Origin: Burkholderiales bacterium
GTDB taxonomy: Bacteria > Pseudomonadota > Gammaproteobacteria > Burkholderiales > WYBJ01
Length of the DNA: 64,000 nt
Direction: 5' to 3'
Assembly (NCBI GenBank): GCA_020848435.1
Contig: JADLAC010000051.1
Coordinates: 181,928-245,927 of the forward strand
Under the pieces are notes generated by a model. The model searched no databases and had not been told where the DNA came from. It saw only the letters and a list, made by a program, of their open reading frames with translations. The translations under genes were made by a program, and so were the position numbers. This document shows, one piece after another, positions 25,738 through 34,310 of this stretch; position 1 is the stretch's first letter, and each line of letters starts with the position of its first letter.

Positions 25738-27203
25738 GCGCATCCAGGCGCGTCGGCATCATCGATACCACCCTGCGCGATGCGCCCCAGTGCCTGTGGG
25801 CGACGCGCATGACGGCGGCAATGATGCTGCCGGTGGCGCAAACCATGGACCAAGCCGGGTTCAACCGCATGGATCTCGCCGCGGCGATCCAGTTCGACGT
25901 CTGCGTACGCTATCTCAAGGAGAATCCCTGGGAGAAGTTTCGCCTGCTGCGCGAGAAGATCGTGCACACGCCGCTGCAGGCGACCGTGCGCGGCCGCAGC
26001 CTGGTGAGCTTCGACATCCTGCCCAATGACATCATCGAGCTTTGGGTCGAGCGGCTGGTCGCCAACGGCTTTCGCGTCGTCTGCGCCATGGATGGGCTCA
26101 ACGACGTGGACAATCTCGCCGTCAGCCTGAAGCTCGCGAAGTCGCTCGGCGTCACCACAGAGGCTTCGCTCGCCTACTCGCATAGCCCGGTCCACACCGA
26201 CCAGCATTACGCCGACGCCGCCGCCGAGATCGTGCGCACGATCGGCGTCGACGTGGTCAAGATCCGCGATGCCGGCGGCCTGCTCACGCCCGATCGTGTC
26301 CGCACCCTGGTGCCCGCGTTGAAGGCCGTGCTCGGCACGACCCGGCTCGCGCTGCACAGCCATTGTCTGACCGGGCTCGCGCCCCTGGTCTACCTGGAAG
26401 GCATCAAGCTCGGCGTGGACGAGGTGGCGACATCGATCGCCCCGCTCGCCAACGGCCCCGCGCAACCGGCGACCCAGACCTTCGTGCGCAACGCGCGCGC
26501 GCTCGGCTTCGAGGCCGGCGTGGATCTCGATCTGGCCGAGCGCGTCGGCGAACACTTTCGCCGCATCGCCGAGCAGGAGGGACTGCCGCTCGGCGTGCCG
26601 GCCGAGTACGACGAGTTCCATTTCACCCACCAGGTACCGGGCGGCATGCTGACCAACCTCAAGTTCCAGCTCGAGCAAGCCGGGCTCGGCGAGCGCTTCG
26701 ACGCGGTGCTGGAGGAATGCGCGCGCGTGCGCGAGGAACTGGGCTGGCCAATCATGATCACGCCCTTCTCCCAGTTGGTCGGCACCCAGGCGGTGCTCAA
26801 CGTGGTGCGCGGCGATCGCTACACGGTGGTGCCGAACGAAGTGAAGAAGTATGCGCTCGGTCACTACGGCAAGCTGCTCGCGCCGGTCCATCCGGACGTG
26901 CTCGATCGCATCGTGAGCAACGGCTCGAGCGCGATACGCGCCGAGCCGAGCGTGCTCGATCCCGCCGTACCCGCGCTGCGCCGTCAGTATCCGGGCCGCA
27001 GCGACGACGAACGCCTGCTGCGATTCATGTTCGCCGGCAACCAGGTGGACGACATGCTCGCCGCCGGCCCGCTACCAACGCAATACGAATTCGAGAGCCG
27101 CTCGCAGCAACTGCTGAAGCTCGCGCTCGCCATGAAGAAAGCGCGCCACGTGCGGATCGCATGTGAAGACATGCGGCTCGAGGCGTATCGCGCTACGGGT
27201 TGA
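25734..27203 (+). CDS. HMGL/pyruvate-carboxylase-type carboxyltransferase-domain protein
   Basis: A 489-residue TIM-barrel enzyme related to the carboxyltransferase domain of pyruvate carboxylase and oxaloacetate decarboxylase alpha. The opening GIIDTTLRDAPQCLWATRM carries the metal Asp11. VVKIRDAGGLL gives Lys176 at the carbamylated-lysine position, and LHSHCLTG gives His208 and His210, replacing the usual HTHDTSG. The PC C-terminal helical domain follows (about 300-489, including PGGMLTNLKFQLEQ). There is no biotinyl domain. The TTG at 25734 overlaps the preceding stop (TTGA) and gives the best N-terminus; no ATG lies before residue 26. It may act on a 2-oxoacid with a separate biotin carrier, or as a biotin-free lyase. 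Confidence 0.85.
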   Translation: MSASRRVGIIDTTLRDAPQCLWATRMTAAMMLPVAQTMDQAGFNRMDLAAAIQFDVCVRYLKENPWEKFRLLREKIVHTPLQATVRGRSLVSFDILPNDIIELWVERLVANGFRVVCAMDGLNDVDNLAVSLKLAKSLGVTTEASLAYSHSPVHTDQHYADAAAEIVRTIGVDVVKIRDAGGLLTPDRVRTLVPALKAVLGTTRLALHSHCLTGLAPLVYLEGIKLGVDEVATSIAPLANGPAQPATQTFVRNARALGFEAGVDLDLAERVGEHFRRIAEQEGLPLGVPAEYDEFHFTHQVPGGMLTNLKFQLEQAGLGERFDAVLEECARVREELGWPIMITPFSQLVGTQAVLNVVRGDRYTVVPNEVKKYALGHYGKLLAPVHPDVLDRIVSNGSSAIRAEPSVLDPAVPALRRQYPGRSDDERLLRFMFAGNQVDDMLAAGPLPTQYEFESRSQQLLKLALAMKKARHVRIACEDMRLEAYRATG

Positions 27204-27240
27204 TCCTTCGAGCACACAGCCGAACGAGGAGACGAACGCG

Positions 27241-28404
27241 ATGACCAGCGGGCTCAAGCCGATTCGCCGCGTGGTGACGGCAAACGACGAACGCGGGCGA
27301 TCCAAGGTATTGTGGGACGGCCCGGCGCCGAACGTCCATCAAGCCTCCATGGGACGCGGGCGCGGGCACACCAATCTGTGGGTCTGGAACGATGCCTTGC
27401 CCACGATCGGCGGCGAGGTCGACGCCGGCAACCTCGGCTACGACTTCCCCGGCCCGCCAAGCGGCGGGCATCTGCGCGTGGTGCAGTCTTCGGGCCGCCC
27501 GGCCGACTGGGACCCGGCCAAGGATCCCGACCTGATCCCGATGCACCCGCCGAAGCTGCGCGCGCCCGGACGCACCTGGGATCGCGGCGGCAACAACGCG
27601 TTTTCGTCCTCGATGCACAAGACCGAAACGCTCGACTACGGCATCCAGCTCCACGGCGAGCGCATGCTCATCCTCGACGATGGCGAAGCCTCGATCCGTC
27701 CCGGCGACGTCGTGATCCAGGTGGGCGCCTGGCACCAGTGGTCGAGCCCGCGCGAAGGCGGCATCATGCTCTTCGACATGATTGCCGCGCACTTCGCCGA
27801 CGGCCCGGCCGGCCTCGGCCAAGGCGCCGACGGGCCGTTGCCGCCGCGCTCGGATGCACGCCTGCCCGCGGACATGAAGGCCGCCCGGCGCATCGTCACC
27901 ATCGACCGGGAGCCCAACCGCAGCAGCCTTCTGAGCGAGGGGCCGGCACCGGACTTGCGCTTCGATCCTGCACGCCCGGGCCATGTGTCGGCGCGGCTGT
28001 GGGTGGCCGATGCCGCGCCGGCCAGGATCGTGTTCGAGACCTTGCACCTGCCGCATAGGCTCGAGCCGCCTCGGCCCGGCTCGATCATGCGCGTTGTGAC
28101 CCTGCCGCCCGATGCCGACTGGCAAGGCAAGGTCGGCAGCCAGGAGGTACGGGCGTATTTTCAGGCGATGGGTTCGTCGGCGGCATCCACGTATGCCGCT
28201 TCGGCGCCGCATCCGTACATGCAAAAGATGCGTACGCTCGACTTCTGTGCCGTCGTCGAAGGCGAGGCCGTGCTCGTGCTCGATACCCAGGAAGTGACGC
28301 TTGCCGCCGGCGACGTCGCCATCCTGCGCGGAGCCAATCACGCGTGGAGCAATCGCTCGGCAAACCCCGCCATGATCGCGATCGCATCCCATGCCGCGGC
28401 GTGA
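27241..28404 (+). CDS. Tandem double-cupin protein
   Basis: A 387-residue protein with an internal duplication of about 190 residues. Each half begins with a strand such as IRRVVTANDERGRSKVLWDG or ARRIVTIDREPNRSSLLSEG, then GPAP, and ends in a cupin: MHKTETLDYGIQLHGERMLI with GDVVIQVGAWHQW, and MQKMRTLDFCAVVEGEAVLV with GDVAILRGANHAW. The first cupin motif lacks the usual HxH but keeps one His and Glu-like positions; the second motif retains a His in each half. Function is unknown; relatives include dioxygenase-like and sensor cupins. GAGGAG precedes the ATG. It lies 37 bases after the carboxyltransferase-domain gene. Confidence 0.85.
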   Translation: MTSGLKPIRRVVTANDERGRSKVLWDGPAPNVHQASMGRGRGHTNLWVWNDALPTIGGEVDAGNLGYDFPGPPSGGHLRVVQSSGRPADWDPAKDPDLIPMHPPKLRAPGRTWDRGGNNAFSSSMHKTETLDYGIQLHGERMLILDDGEASIRPGDVVIQVGAWHQWSSPREGGIMLFDMIAAHFADGPAGLGQGADGPLPPRSDARLPADMKAARRIVTIDREPNRSSLLSEGPAPDLRFDPARPGHVSARLWVADAAPARIVFETLHLPHRLEPPRPGSIMRVVTLPPDADWQGKVGSQEVRAYFQAMGSSAASTYAASAPHPYMQKMRTLDFCAVVEGEAVLVLDTQEVTLAAGDVAILRGANHAWSNRSANPAMIAIASHAAA

Positions 28405-28442
28405 TTTCGTGCAACCCTGCCTGAGCGGCAGAAAGGAATAGC

Positions 28443-29501
28443 ATGAGCAAGCGCATTGCAGTGGTGGGCGCGGGCGCCCTGGGCGGTTATGTCGGCGGCT
28501 ATCTCGCGCATAGCGGTCATGACGTCACCCTGATCGACATGTGGCCCGAGAATATCGAGGCCATACGCGCCCGCGGGCTCGAGCTCGACGGACTGAGCGC
28601 CGAAGAGAAGATCACCGTCAAGAACGCGCGCACCATGCACTTGACCGAGGTGCAGTCCCTCGCCAAGGGCAAGCCGATCGATATCGCCTGCGTCGCGGTG
28701 AAGTCCTACGACACCGAGTGGGCGACGATGCTGATCAAGCCGTATCTCGCCCCCGGCGGCTTCGTCGTCTCGCTGCAAAACTGTCTCAACGAAGAGAAGA
28801 TCGCGGCCATCGTCGGTTGGGGCAAGACGCTCGGCGTGATCGCATCCGTGATCTCGGTGGAGCTGTACGAGCCCGGCCGCATCCGGCGCATGGCGCCCAA
28901 GGGCGGCGCGCAGCACACGGTGTTTCGGGTCGGCGAAGTGCACGGCATCGTCACCCCGCGGGTGGAAGAACTGGTCGCCATGCTGTCCGCGGTCGACAGC
29001 AGCAAGCCGACCACCAACCTATGGGGCGAGCGCTGGTCGAAGCTGTGCTTGAACGGCATGGGCAACGGCGTCGCCGCCGCGACGGGACTCTCCGGCAAGG
29101 AACGCGACACCAACGAGACCATCCGGCGCTTTTCAATCAAGCTCGGCGGCGAAGCGGTCCGGGTCGGCCAGGCCCTGGGTTTTCAGCTCGTGAGCCTGCG
29201 CAAGATGGACCCGCAGCGCCTGGCGCTGGCCGCCGAAGGCCATGCCGATGCGCTGGCCGAAGTCGAACAGATCATCCAGGCTCGCTCGGCCGCCAATCCG
29301 CGCGCCGGCATTCAGCGCCCGTCGATGGCGCAGGACATGCGCAAGGGCCGGCGCACCGAGATCCAGCTCATGAACGGCTACATCGCCGAGAAGGGGAAGC
29401 TCGTCGGCATCCCGACCCCGGCGCACGAGAAAATCACCGAGCTCGTCACCCGCGTCGAGCGCGGCGAGCTGAAGCCGTCTGCTGCGCTGCTCGAGGGTTG
29501 A
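28443..29501 (+). CDS. 2-dehydropantoate 2-reductase-like (PanE/ApbA family) oxidoreductase
   Basis: A 352-residue NADP-dependent ketopantoate-reductase-family protein. The nucleotide-binding motif is VVGAGALGGYVGGYLAHSGH near the N-terminus. ACVAVKSYDTEWA is the typical second strand and LWGERWSKLCLNGMGNGV holds the family's catalytic Lys, followed by an all-helical C-terminal domain ending near ITELVTRVERGEL. It is longer than true PanE (about 300 residues) and sits in a catabolic context. It therefore more likely reduces or oxidises another 2-oxoacid/2-hydroxyacid than serves pantothenate synthesis. AAAGGAA precedes the ATG. Confidence 0.87.
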   Translation: MSKRIAVVGAGALGGYVGGYLAHSGHDVTLIDMWPENIEAIRARGLELDGLSAEEKITVKNARTMHLTEVQSLAKGKPIDIACVAVKSYDTEWATMLIKPYLAPGGFVVSLQNCLNEEKIAAIVGWGKTLGVIASVISVELYEPGRIRRMAPKGGAQHTVFRVGEVHGIVTPRVEELVAMLSAVDSSKPTTNLWGERWSKLCLNGMGNGVAAATGLSGKERDTNETIRRFSIKLGGEAVRVGQALGFQLVSLRKMDPQRLALAAEGHADALAEVEQIIQARSAANPRAGIQRPSMAQDMRKGRRTEIQLMNGYIAEKGKLVGIPTPAHEKITELVTRVERGELKPSAALLEG

Positions 29502-29534
29502 GACTGCGCCGGAAAAAGGGGATCGGCCGAGGCC

Positions 29535-29584
29535 GGCTGCGGTCGAGCAGTCGCAGCCGCGGCACCGAGCCGAGAGGCCTCGGC
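29535..29584. terminator. Two hairpins between convergent genes
   Basis: GGCTGCG (29535-29541) pairs with CGCAGCC (29552-29558), and GCCGAG (29569-29574) pairs with CTCGGC (29579-29584) around a four-base loop. They lie between the convergent oxidoreductase and Bug genes, where a bidirectional terminator is expected. No uridine run follows, so intrinsic termination is uncertain. Confidence 0.4.
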
Positions 29585-29631
29585 GCAACGCCGGCTCGTA
29601 TCGCTCTAGCCGCTCATGGGGGCAAGCGACT

Positions 29632-30633
29632 TCACTCGGCCTTGATGTTGGAATCGCGTGCGACGCGCTTCCATTTCTCGACCTCCATTTTCAGCCGCTG
29701 CGCCATCGCGTCGCTGGTCGACGGTGTGGGATAGGCCCCATCCGCCTCGAGCCGCTGCGCCAGGCTCGGCTGTTTCAACACAGCGCCGATCTCGCTATTC
29801 AGCCGGCTGATGATGGACCCCGGCACGCCCGCCGGCGCCACCATCCCCCACCAGGAGCTGATCTCGTAACCCGGCACGCCGGCTTCGGCGATCGTGGGCA
29901 GCTCCGGAATCAAGCTGCTGCGTTTGTCCGCGGTCACTCCCAGGGCGCGTACCTTGCCTGCGCGAACTTGCTTCAACGACAGCGCCATCGTGCCGAACAT
30001 GACCTCGACCTGGCCGCCCATCACCTCGCTCAATGCCTGGGCTCCCCCCTTGTACGGCACCACCGTCATATCGACCTTGGCCATGTGGCCGAACAGCGCA
30101 CCGGCGAAATGATTGATGCCCCCCATCCCGGCGACGCCATAGTTGAGCGCACCGGGCTTGGACCTCGCGAGCGCGATGAATTCCTTCACGTCCCTGGCCG
30201 GGACCGACGGGTGCACGACCAGCATCAGCGGTCCGTAGCCGAGCATCGTAATCGGCGCGAACGAGCTGACCGGATCGAAGGGCAGCTTGCGCACGGCAGC
30301 GTTCATCGTATGCGAAACGGAGACGAACAACAGCGTGTGACCGTCGGGCGGGGCTTTCAGCGCCAGCTCGGCGGCGAGGATGCCGTTCGCCCCGGGACGA
30401 TTGTCCACCAGGATCTGCTGCCCGAGTCGTTCCGAAAGATTCGTCGCGATGAAGCGCGCCACGAGATCCGCGCTACTGCCGGGCGGGAAGCCGAGCAAGA
30501 CACGCATGAGCTTCGACGGGAACGCAAGCTGCGGCTCCGGCGCGCTGGCCGCACCCGCGTCACGGCCGGCGGCCGCGGCCACGACGATTGCCACCAGGGC
30601 GAGGACACCTGCCGCGGATCGCACGCGGCTCAC
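29632..30633 (-). CDS. Bug/TctC-family periplasmic solute receptor
   Basis: A 333-residue receptor starting with GTG at 30633, which overlaps the dehydrogenase stop in a GTGA. The signal peptide is about 25 residues, with a VLALVAIVVAAAAG core. Ligand loops are GFPPGSSADLVAR (SS in place of GG) and DNRPGANGI with PDGHT; the hinge is VPYKGGAQA. The open frame continues upstream by 73 codons, but only inside the dehydrogenase gene. Coupling to a 2-hydroxyacid dehydrogenase suggests a hydroxy- or oxo-carboxylate ligand. Confidence 0.92.
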   Translation of the reverse strand: MSRVRSAAGVLALVAIVVAAAAGRDAGAASAPEPQLAFPSKLMRVLLGFPPGSSADLVARFIATNLSERLGQQILVDNRPGANGILAAELALKAPPDGHTLLFVSVSHTMNAAVRKLPFDPVSSFAPITMLGYGPLMLVVHPSVPARDVKEFIALARSKPGALNYGVAGMGGINHFAGALFGHMAKVDMTVVPYKGGAQALSEVMGGQVEVMFGTMALSLKQVRAGKVRALGVTADKRSSLIPELPTIAEAGVPGYEISSWWGMVAPAGVPGSIISRLNSEIGAVLKQPSLAQRLEADGAYPTPSTSDAMAQRLKMEVEKWKRVARDSNIKAE

Positions 30634-31619
30634 GGATTCACCACGTGCTCGGGCCGCCCTTCGATCCAGGCGATGATGTTGTCCACCGGCATCTTGCGCG
30701 AGCGCAGATTGGATTCGTGCGTGGTGCCGCCCATGTGCGGGGTGATGACGACGTTGTCGAGCGCCGCGTACGGATTCTGCTCCAGCGGCAGCGGCTCCAC
30801 GGTGTGCACGTCGAGCGCGGCGCCGGCGATCCGGCCGCTCTTCAGCGCCCATACCAGGTCGTCCTGAACGATGATGCCAGCGCGCGCGGTGTTGACCAGG
30901 ATGGCGCTGGGTTTCATCAATTCGAATTCACGGCGCCCGACGCTGCCCTGAAATTGCGGCGTATTACGAACATGCAGGGATACGGCATCCGCGCGCCGGA
31001 AAACATCGTCGCGCTCGACCAGCTCCACGCCAAGGCGCGCGGCGCGATCGGGGTCTCGCGTCGGGCTCCAGGCGATCACGTTCATGCCGATGCCGCGGCC
31101 CAGGCGCGCGGTCTCGCCGCCGATCGACCCGAGACCGAGCAGCCCCAGCGTCTTGCCGCGAATTTCGTGCGCCGTCGGCGGATGCTTCCACAGGCCTTGA
31201 CGCAACCACCGATCGCCCGCGGGCAGATTGCGCCAGGTCGCCATCAACAATCCGATGCAAAGCTCGGCCACCGCGACGTGATTGATCGCCGGGGTGTTGG
31301 TCACCACGATGTCGCGGCGGCGAGCCTCTTCGAGGTCCACGTTGTCGGTGCCCGTGCCGAGGATCGAGATCATGCGCAGCCGCGGCGCGTGCTCGAAGGC
31401 TTCCTTGTCGAATTTCGAGTAGGCGCGCACGTTGATGGCGGCCTGCGCGTCGGCGATGCGGGCGAAGAATTCGGCGCGGTCGGCGTAGCGCGTGCTGTGG
31501 CAGCGTACCTCGCCGTAATCGAGGAGTCGCGCGAGCTCACGGTGATCGAGGCCGCCGTATGCGATCGGAAAATCGTCCGGGACGACGATGGTCAGCGGCC
31601 GCGACTGGGGGCTCGCCAT
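30630..31619 (-). CDS. D-isomer-specific 2-hydroxyacid dehydrogenase
   Basis: A 329-residue NAD-dependent dehydrogenase of the phosphoglycerate/glycerate/lactate dehydrogenase family. The Rossmann motif GLGSIGG is at 162-168, and the catalytic residues are Arg246 in NTARAG, Glu275 in VEPLPLE and His295 in ITPHMGG. NTPAINHVAVAEL is the usual inter-domain segment. GGAGGAG lies seven bases before the ATG at 31619, ruling out the longer frame. The following Bug gene is translationally coupled. It diverges from the aminotransferase across a 295-base region. Confidence 0.92.
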   Translation of the reverse strand: MASPQSRPLTIVVPDDFPIAYGGLDHRELARLLDYGEVRCHSTRYADRAEFFARIADAQAAINVRAYSKFDKEAFEHAPRLRMISILGTGTDNVDLEEARRRDIVVTNTPAINHVAVAELCIGLLMATWRNLPAGDRWLRQGLWKHPPTAHEIRGKTLGLLGLGSIGGETARLGRGIGMNVIAWSPTRDPDRAARLGVELVERDDVFRRADAVSLHVRNTPQFQGSVGRREFELMKPSAILVNTARAGIIVQDDLVWALKSGRIAGAALDVHTVEPLPLEQNPYAALDNVVITPHMGGTTHESNLRSRKMPVDNIIAWIEGRPEHVVNP

Positions 31620-31815
31620 GATGTATCTCCTCCGAATGATGCAGAACGTGGGTCGACGAAGTATAGCACCCAGGTCGAGCGCCATCTCATCTCGAACAGC
31701 ATCCGCGGCGCGTGTCGAAAGGAAATCGAGGCGTCGTCGCGCTGCTCGCTCGACTCGGCGTTCGCCAGCGCGGTTGCGTGGCAACGAAGAATGGAAATGT
31801 CCCGGCGCAGTTGCA

Positions 31816-31845
31816 TTGACAAGCCGAGAGGGCGACTCCTACACT
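31816..31845 (+). promoter_or_regulatory. Sigma-70-type promoter for the aminotransferase
   Basis: TTGACA (31816-31821), an 18-base spacer and TACACT (31840-31845) give a perfect -35 and a fair -10. Transcription would start near 31852, about 60 bases before the chosen ATG at 31915. The element lies in the divergent gap between the dehydrogenase and aminotransferase genes. Confidence 0.6.
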
Positions 31846-31914
31846 TGCCGCAATCAAAGCAGGGTGAGCGCCGCGATGGCATCGCCCTCGAACTGCGCGG
31901 GAGAGAGCGAAGAG

Positions 31915-33153
31915 ATGGCCTGGAGCATTCCGAATCGTCCCCTGCTCTCGGCGCGCGCGCGCAGTATCAAGCAGTCGCCGAGCAATTACGCCAACCAACT
32001 CGCCACGGAAATGAAGGCGAGGGGCCGCGACGTCATCTCGTTCGCGATCGGCGAGCCGGACTTCCCCACCCCCGAGCACGTGAAGCAGGCGGCGATCGAG
32101 GCCATGCGGCGCGATCAAACACACTACACCACGGTCGACGGCATCGCCGACTTGAAACGCGCGGTATGCGACAAGCTGCGGCGCGAGAACGGGCTCGAAT
32201 ACACCAACGCCCAGGTATCGATCGGCACGGGTGCGAAGCAGGTCATCTACAACGCGCTGCAGGCAACGCTCGACCCCGGCGACGAGATCCTCGTGCCCGC
32301 GCCGTTCTACGCGTCCTACGAGGACATGGCAGTGCTCGCGGGCGCGCGCTGCATCGGCCTGCCCTGCCTGGAGGAGCATGGCTTCAAGCTACAGCCCGAG
32401 CAGCTCGATAGGGCCATCGGCGAGCGCACGCGCTGGTTGTTGCTCAACTCGCCGAACAACCCGAGCGGCGCGACCTACAGTGGCGACGAGCTGCGGGCGC
32501 TCGGCGAAGTGCTGCTGCGCCACACGCACGTCGGGGTGCTCACCGACGACATCTACGAGCACCTGCGCTACGACGACGAGCCGTTCGCAACCATCGCCGA
32601 AGCCGAGCCGCGGCTCTACGAGCGCACGCTCACCGTCAACGGCGTCTCCAAGGCGTACGCGATGACGGGCTGGCGCATCGGTTACGGCGCCGGGCCGAAG
32701 GAGCTGATCGACGCGATGCGCAAGCTGCAATCGCAAAGCACCAGCAACCCGAACTCGATCGCGCAGATGGCGGCGATCGCTGCGCTCGACGGGCCGCAGC
32801 AGATCGTGGCCGAGCGCACCGCGATCTTTCGCGCGCGGCGCGACCGGGTGCTCGAGCTCGTGCGCCGCATCCCGGGACTATCCTGCCGCACCCCGGAGGG
32901 TGCCTTCTACGTGTACCCGAGCTGCGGAGGCTGGATCGGCAAGCGCACGCCGCAGGGCAAGGTCCTCGCGAGCGATACGGATGTCGCGCTCTACCTGCTG
33001 GAGCACGCCGAGGTCGCCGTGGTGCAGGGCCAGGCTTACGGCGTTTCGCCGCACTTGCGCCTTTCTTACGCGACCTCCATGGAGCGTATCGAGGAGGGCA
33101 TCGCGCGCATCGCAGCCGCGGCCGAGCGGCTTTCCTCAACCAGCGCCCGCTAG
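31915..33153 (+). CDS. Pyridoxal-phosphate aminotransferase (class I/II, aspartate aminotransferase-like)
   Basis: A 412-residue fold-type I aminotransferase. FAIGEPDFPTPEH, the cofactor loop GTGAKQVIYNAL, the NSPNNPSGATYS segment, TDDIYEHLRY and the Schiff-base motif NGVSKAYAMTGWR with Lys246 are all present, as is the C-terminal LRLSYATS, whose Arg would bind the substrate carboxylate. An in-frame ATG at 31876 would add 13 residues; 31915 is preferred because GGGAGAG lies upstream, though the predicted transcription start permits both. It transaminates an amino acid with a 2-oxoacid; specificity is not readable. Confidence 0.92.
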   Translation: MAWSIPNRPLLSARARSIKQSPSNYANQLATEMKARGRDVISFAIGEPDFPTPEHVKQAAIEAMRRDQTHYTTVDGIADLKRAVCDKLRRENGLEYTNAQVSIGTGAKQVIYNALQATLDPGDEILVPAPFYASYEDMAVLAGARCIGLPCLEEHGFKLQPEQLDRAIGERTRWLLLNSPNNPSGATYSGDELRALGEVLLRHTHVGVLTDDIYEHLRYDDEPFATIAEAEPRLYERTLTVNGVSKAYAMTGWRIGYGAGPKELIDAMRKLQSQSTSNPNSIAQMAAIAALDGPQQIVAERTAIFRARRDRVLELVRRIPGLSCRTPEGAFYVYPSCGGWIGKRTPQGKVLASDTDVALYLLEHAEVAVVQGQAYGVSPHLRLSYATSMERIEEGIARIAAAAERLSSTSAR

Positions 33154-33313
33154 CTCGCCGCGTTGCCGGTGAAGGGTAACGCCGATCCGTTCATAGTCGC
33201 CGAGGGGCGAGCGCTTCGGCGCTGACTCCATCTGGTCGTCGACGACATCGCGCCGATCGTCGAGATGCCCGCGGCGATGCTTTGAAAGCGCGCGGCCGAC
33301 GCGCTGCATCCGC

Positions 33314-34300
33314 TCAATCCGCCCGCGCCCCCGATTCGGCCACCACCTTCGCCCACTTCACTATCTCGGTCTGGATGTAGCGCGTGAACGCCTCGGCGGC
33401 ATTGCCGACGGGCTCGGCACCGTCGGCTTCGATACGGCTTTTCACGTCCGCCATCGCGAGTACCTTGACGGTCTCGCGATGGAGCAGCGCGATCAGCTCT
33501 TTCGGCGTGGCGGCCGGCGCGAGCAGCCCATACCAACCGCTCACCTCGTAGCCGGGGAAGCCCTGCTCGGCGATGGTCGGCACATCGGGCAGCAAGGGCG
33601 AGCGCTTCAGCGTGGTCACGCCGATCGCGCGCAGGCGCGCATTCTTCACTTGCGGCAGGCCGGAGATGATGGTCGGGAAGAAAGCGTCGACCTGCCCCGA
33701 TACGGTATCGATGAGCGCCGGTCCCGCGCCTTTGTATGGCACGTGCACCGCCTTGAAATTCGCCTGGGTGCGCAGGAGCTCCATGCCGAGATGACCGAGC
33801 AGTCCGGAGCCCGAGGAGGCGTAGGTGATGCCGGCGGGAGCGCGTTTCGCCAGGATGACGAACTCCTTCACCGAGCGCGCCGGCACCGACGGGTTGACGA
33901 CGAAGATGTACGGCTGCGAGGTGAGCTGGGTTATGGCGGCGAAGTCCTTGATCGGATCGTAGGCCATCTTCTTGTACAAGCTCGGATTGACCGCGTGGCT
34001 GGCGGTCACCACGATCAGCGCATAGCCGTCGGGCGCGGCGCGCGCGACCAGCTCGGCGGCGACGTTGCCGCCCGCACTGGGCCGGTTGTCGACCACGATC
34101 TGCTGTCCCAGCGCGGGCGCGAGCTTCTGCCCGACCAGGCGGGTCACGATGTCGGTGCCTCCGCCCGGCGCCAATCCGACCACGATGCGCACCGGCTTGG
34201 CCGGATAGCTCTGCGCCCACGCGCTCAGCGCCCAACATGACGCCACGGCCAACATCGCCGCGCCGGCGCTGCCGCCGAGCCTTGTGTTCCAATGCCTCAT
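33314..34300 (-). CDS. Bug/TctC-family periplasmic solute receptor
   Basis: A 328-residue receptor with a signal peptide of about 29 residues ending near AWAQS. Ligand loops are GLAPGGGTDIVTR and DNRPSAGGN with PDGYA; the hinge is VPYKGAGPA. GAGG lies eight bases before the ATG. It begins 10 bases after the SDR stop, so the two form an operon, itself perhaps the tail of the long RraA-SdhABCD-SDR-Bug run on this strand. The 160 bases downstream, before the aminotransferase stop, hold no clear gene. Confidence 0.93.
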   Translation of the reverse strand: MRHWNTRLGGSAGAAMLAVASCWALSAWAQSYPAKPVRIVVGLAPGGGTDIVTRLVGQKLAPALGQQIVVDNRPSAGGNVAAELVARAAPDGYALIVVTASHAVNPSLYKKMAYDPIKDFAAITQLTSQPYIFVVNPSVPARSVKEFVILAKRAPAGITYASSGSGLLGHLGMELLRTQANFKAVHVPYKGAGPALIDTVSGQVDAFFPTIISGLPQVKNARLRAIGVTTLKRSPLLPDVPTIAEQGFPGYEVSGWYGLLAPAATPKELIALLHRETVKVLAMADVKSRIEADGAEPVGNAAEAFTRYIQTEIVKWAKVVAESGARAD

Positions 34301-34310
34301 CTCGTAGTCC

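Noticed and set aside
33154..33313. Open minus-strand frame in the gap after the aminotransferase as a small gene
   Set aside because: No start with a ribosome-binding site and no recognisable motif; left as intergenic sequence.
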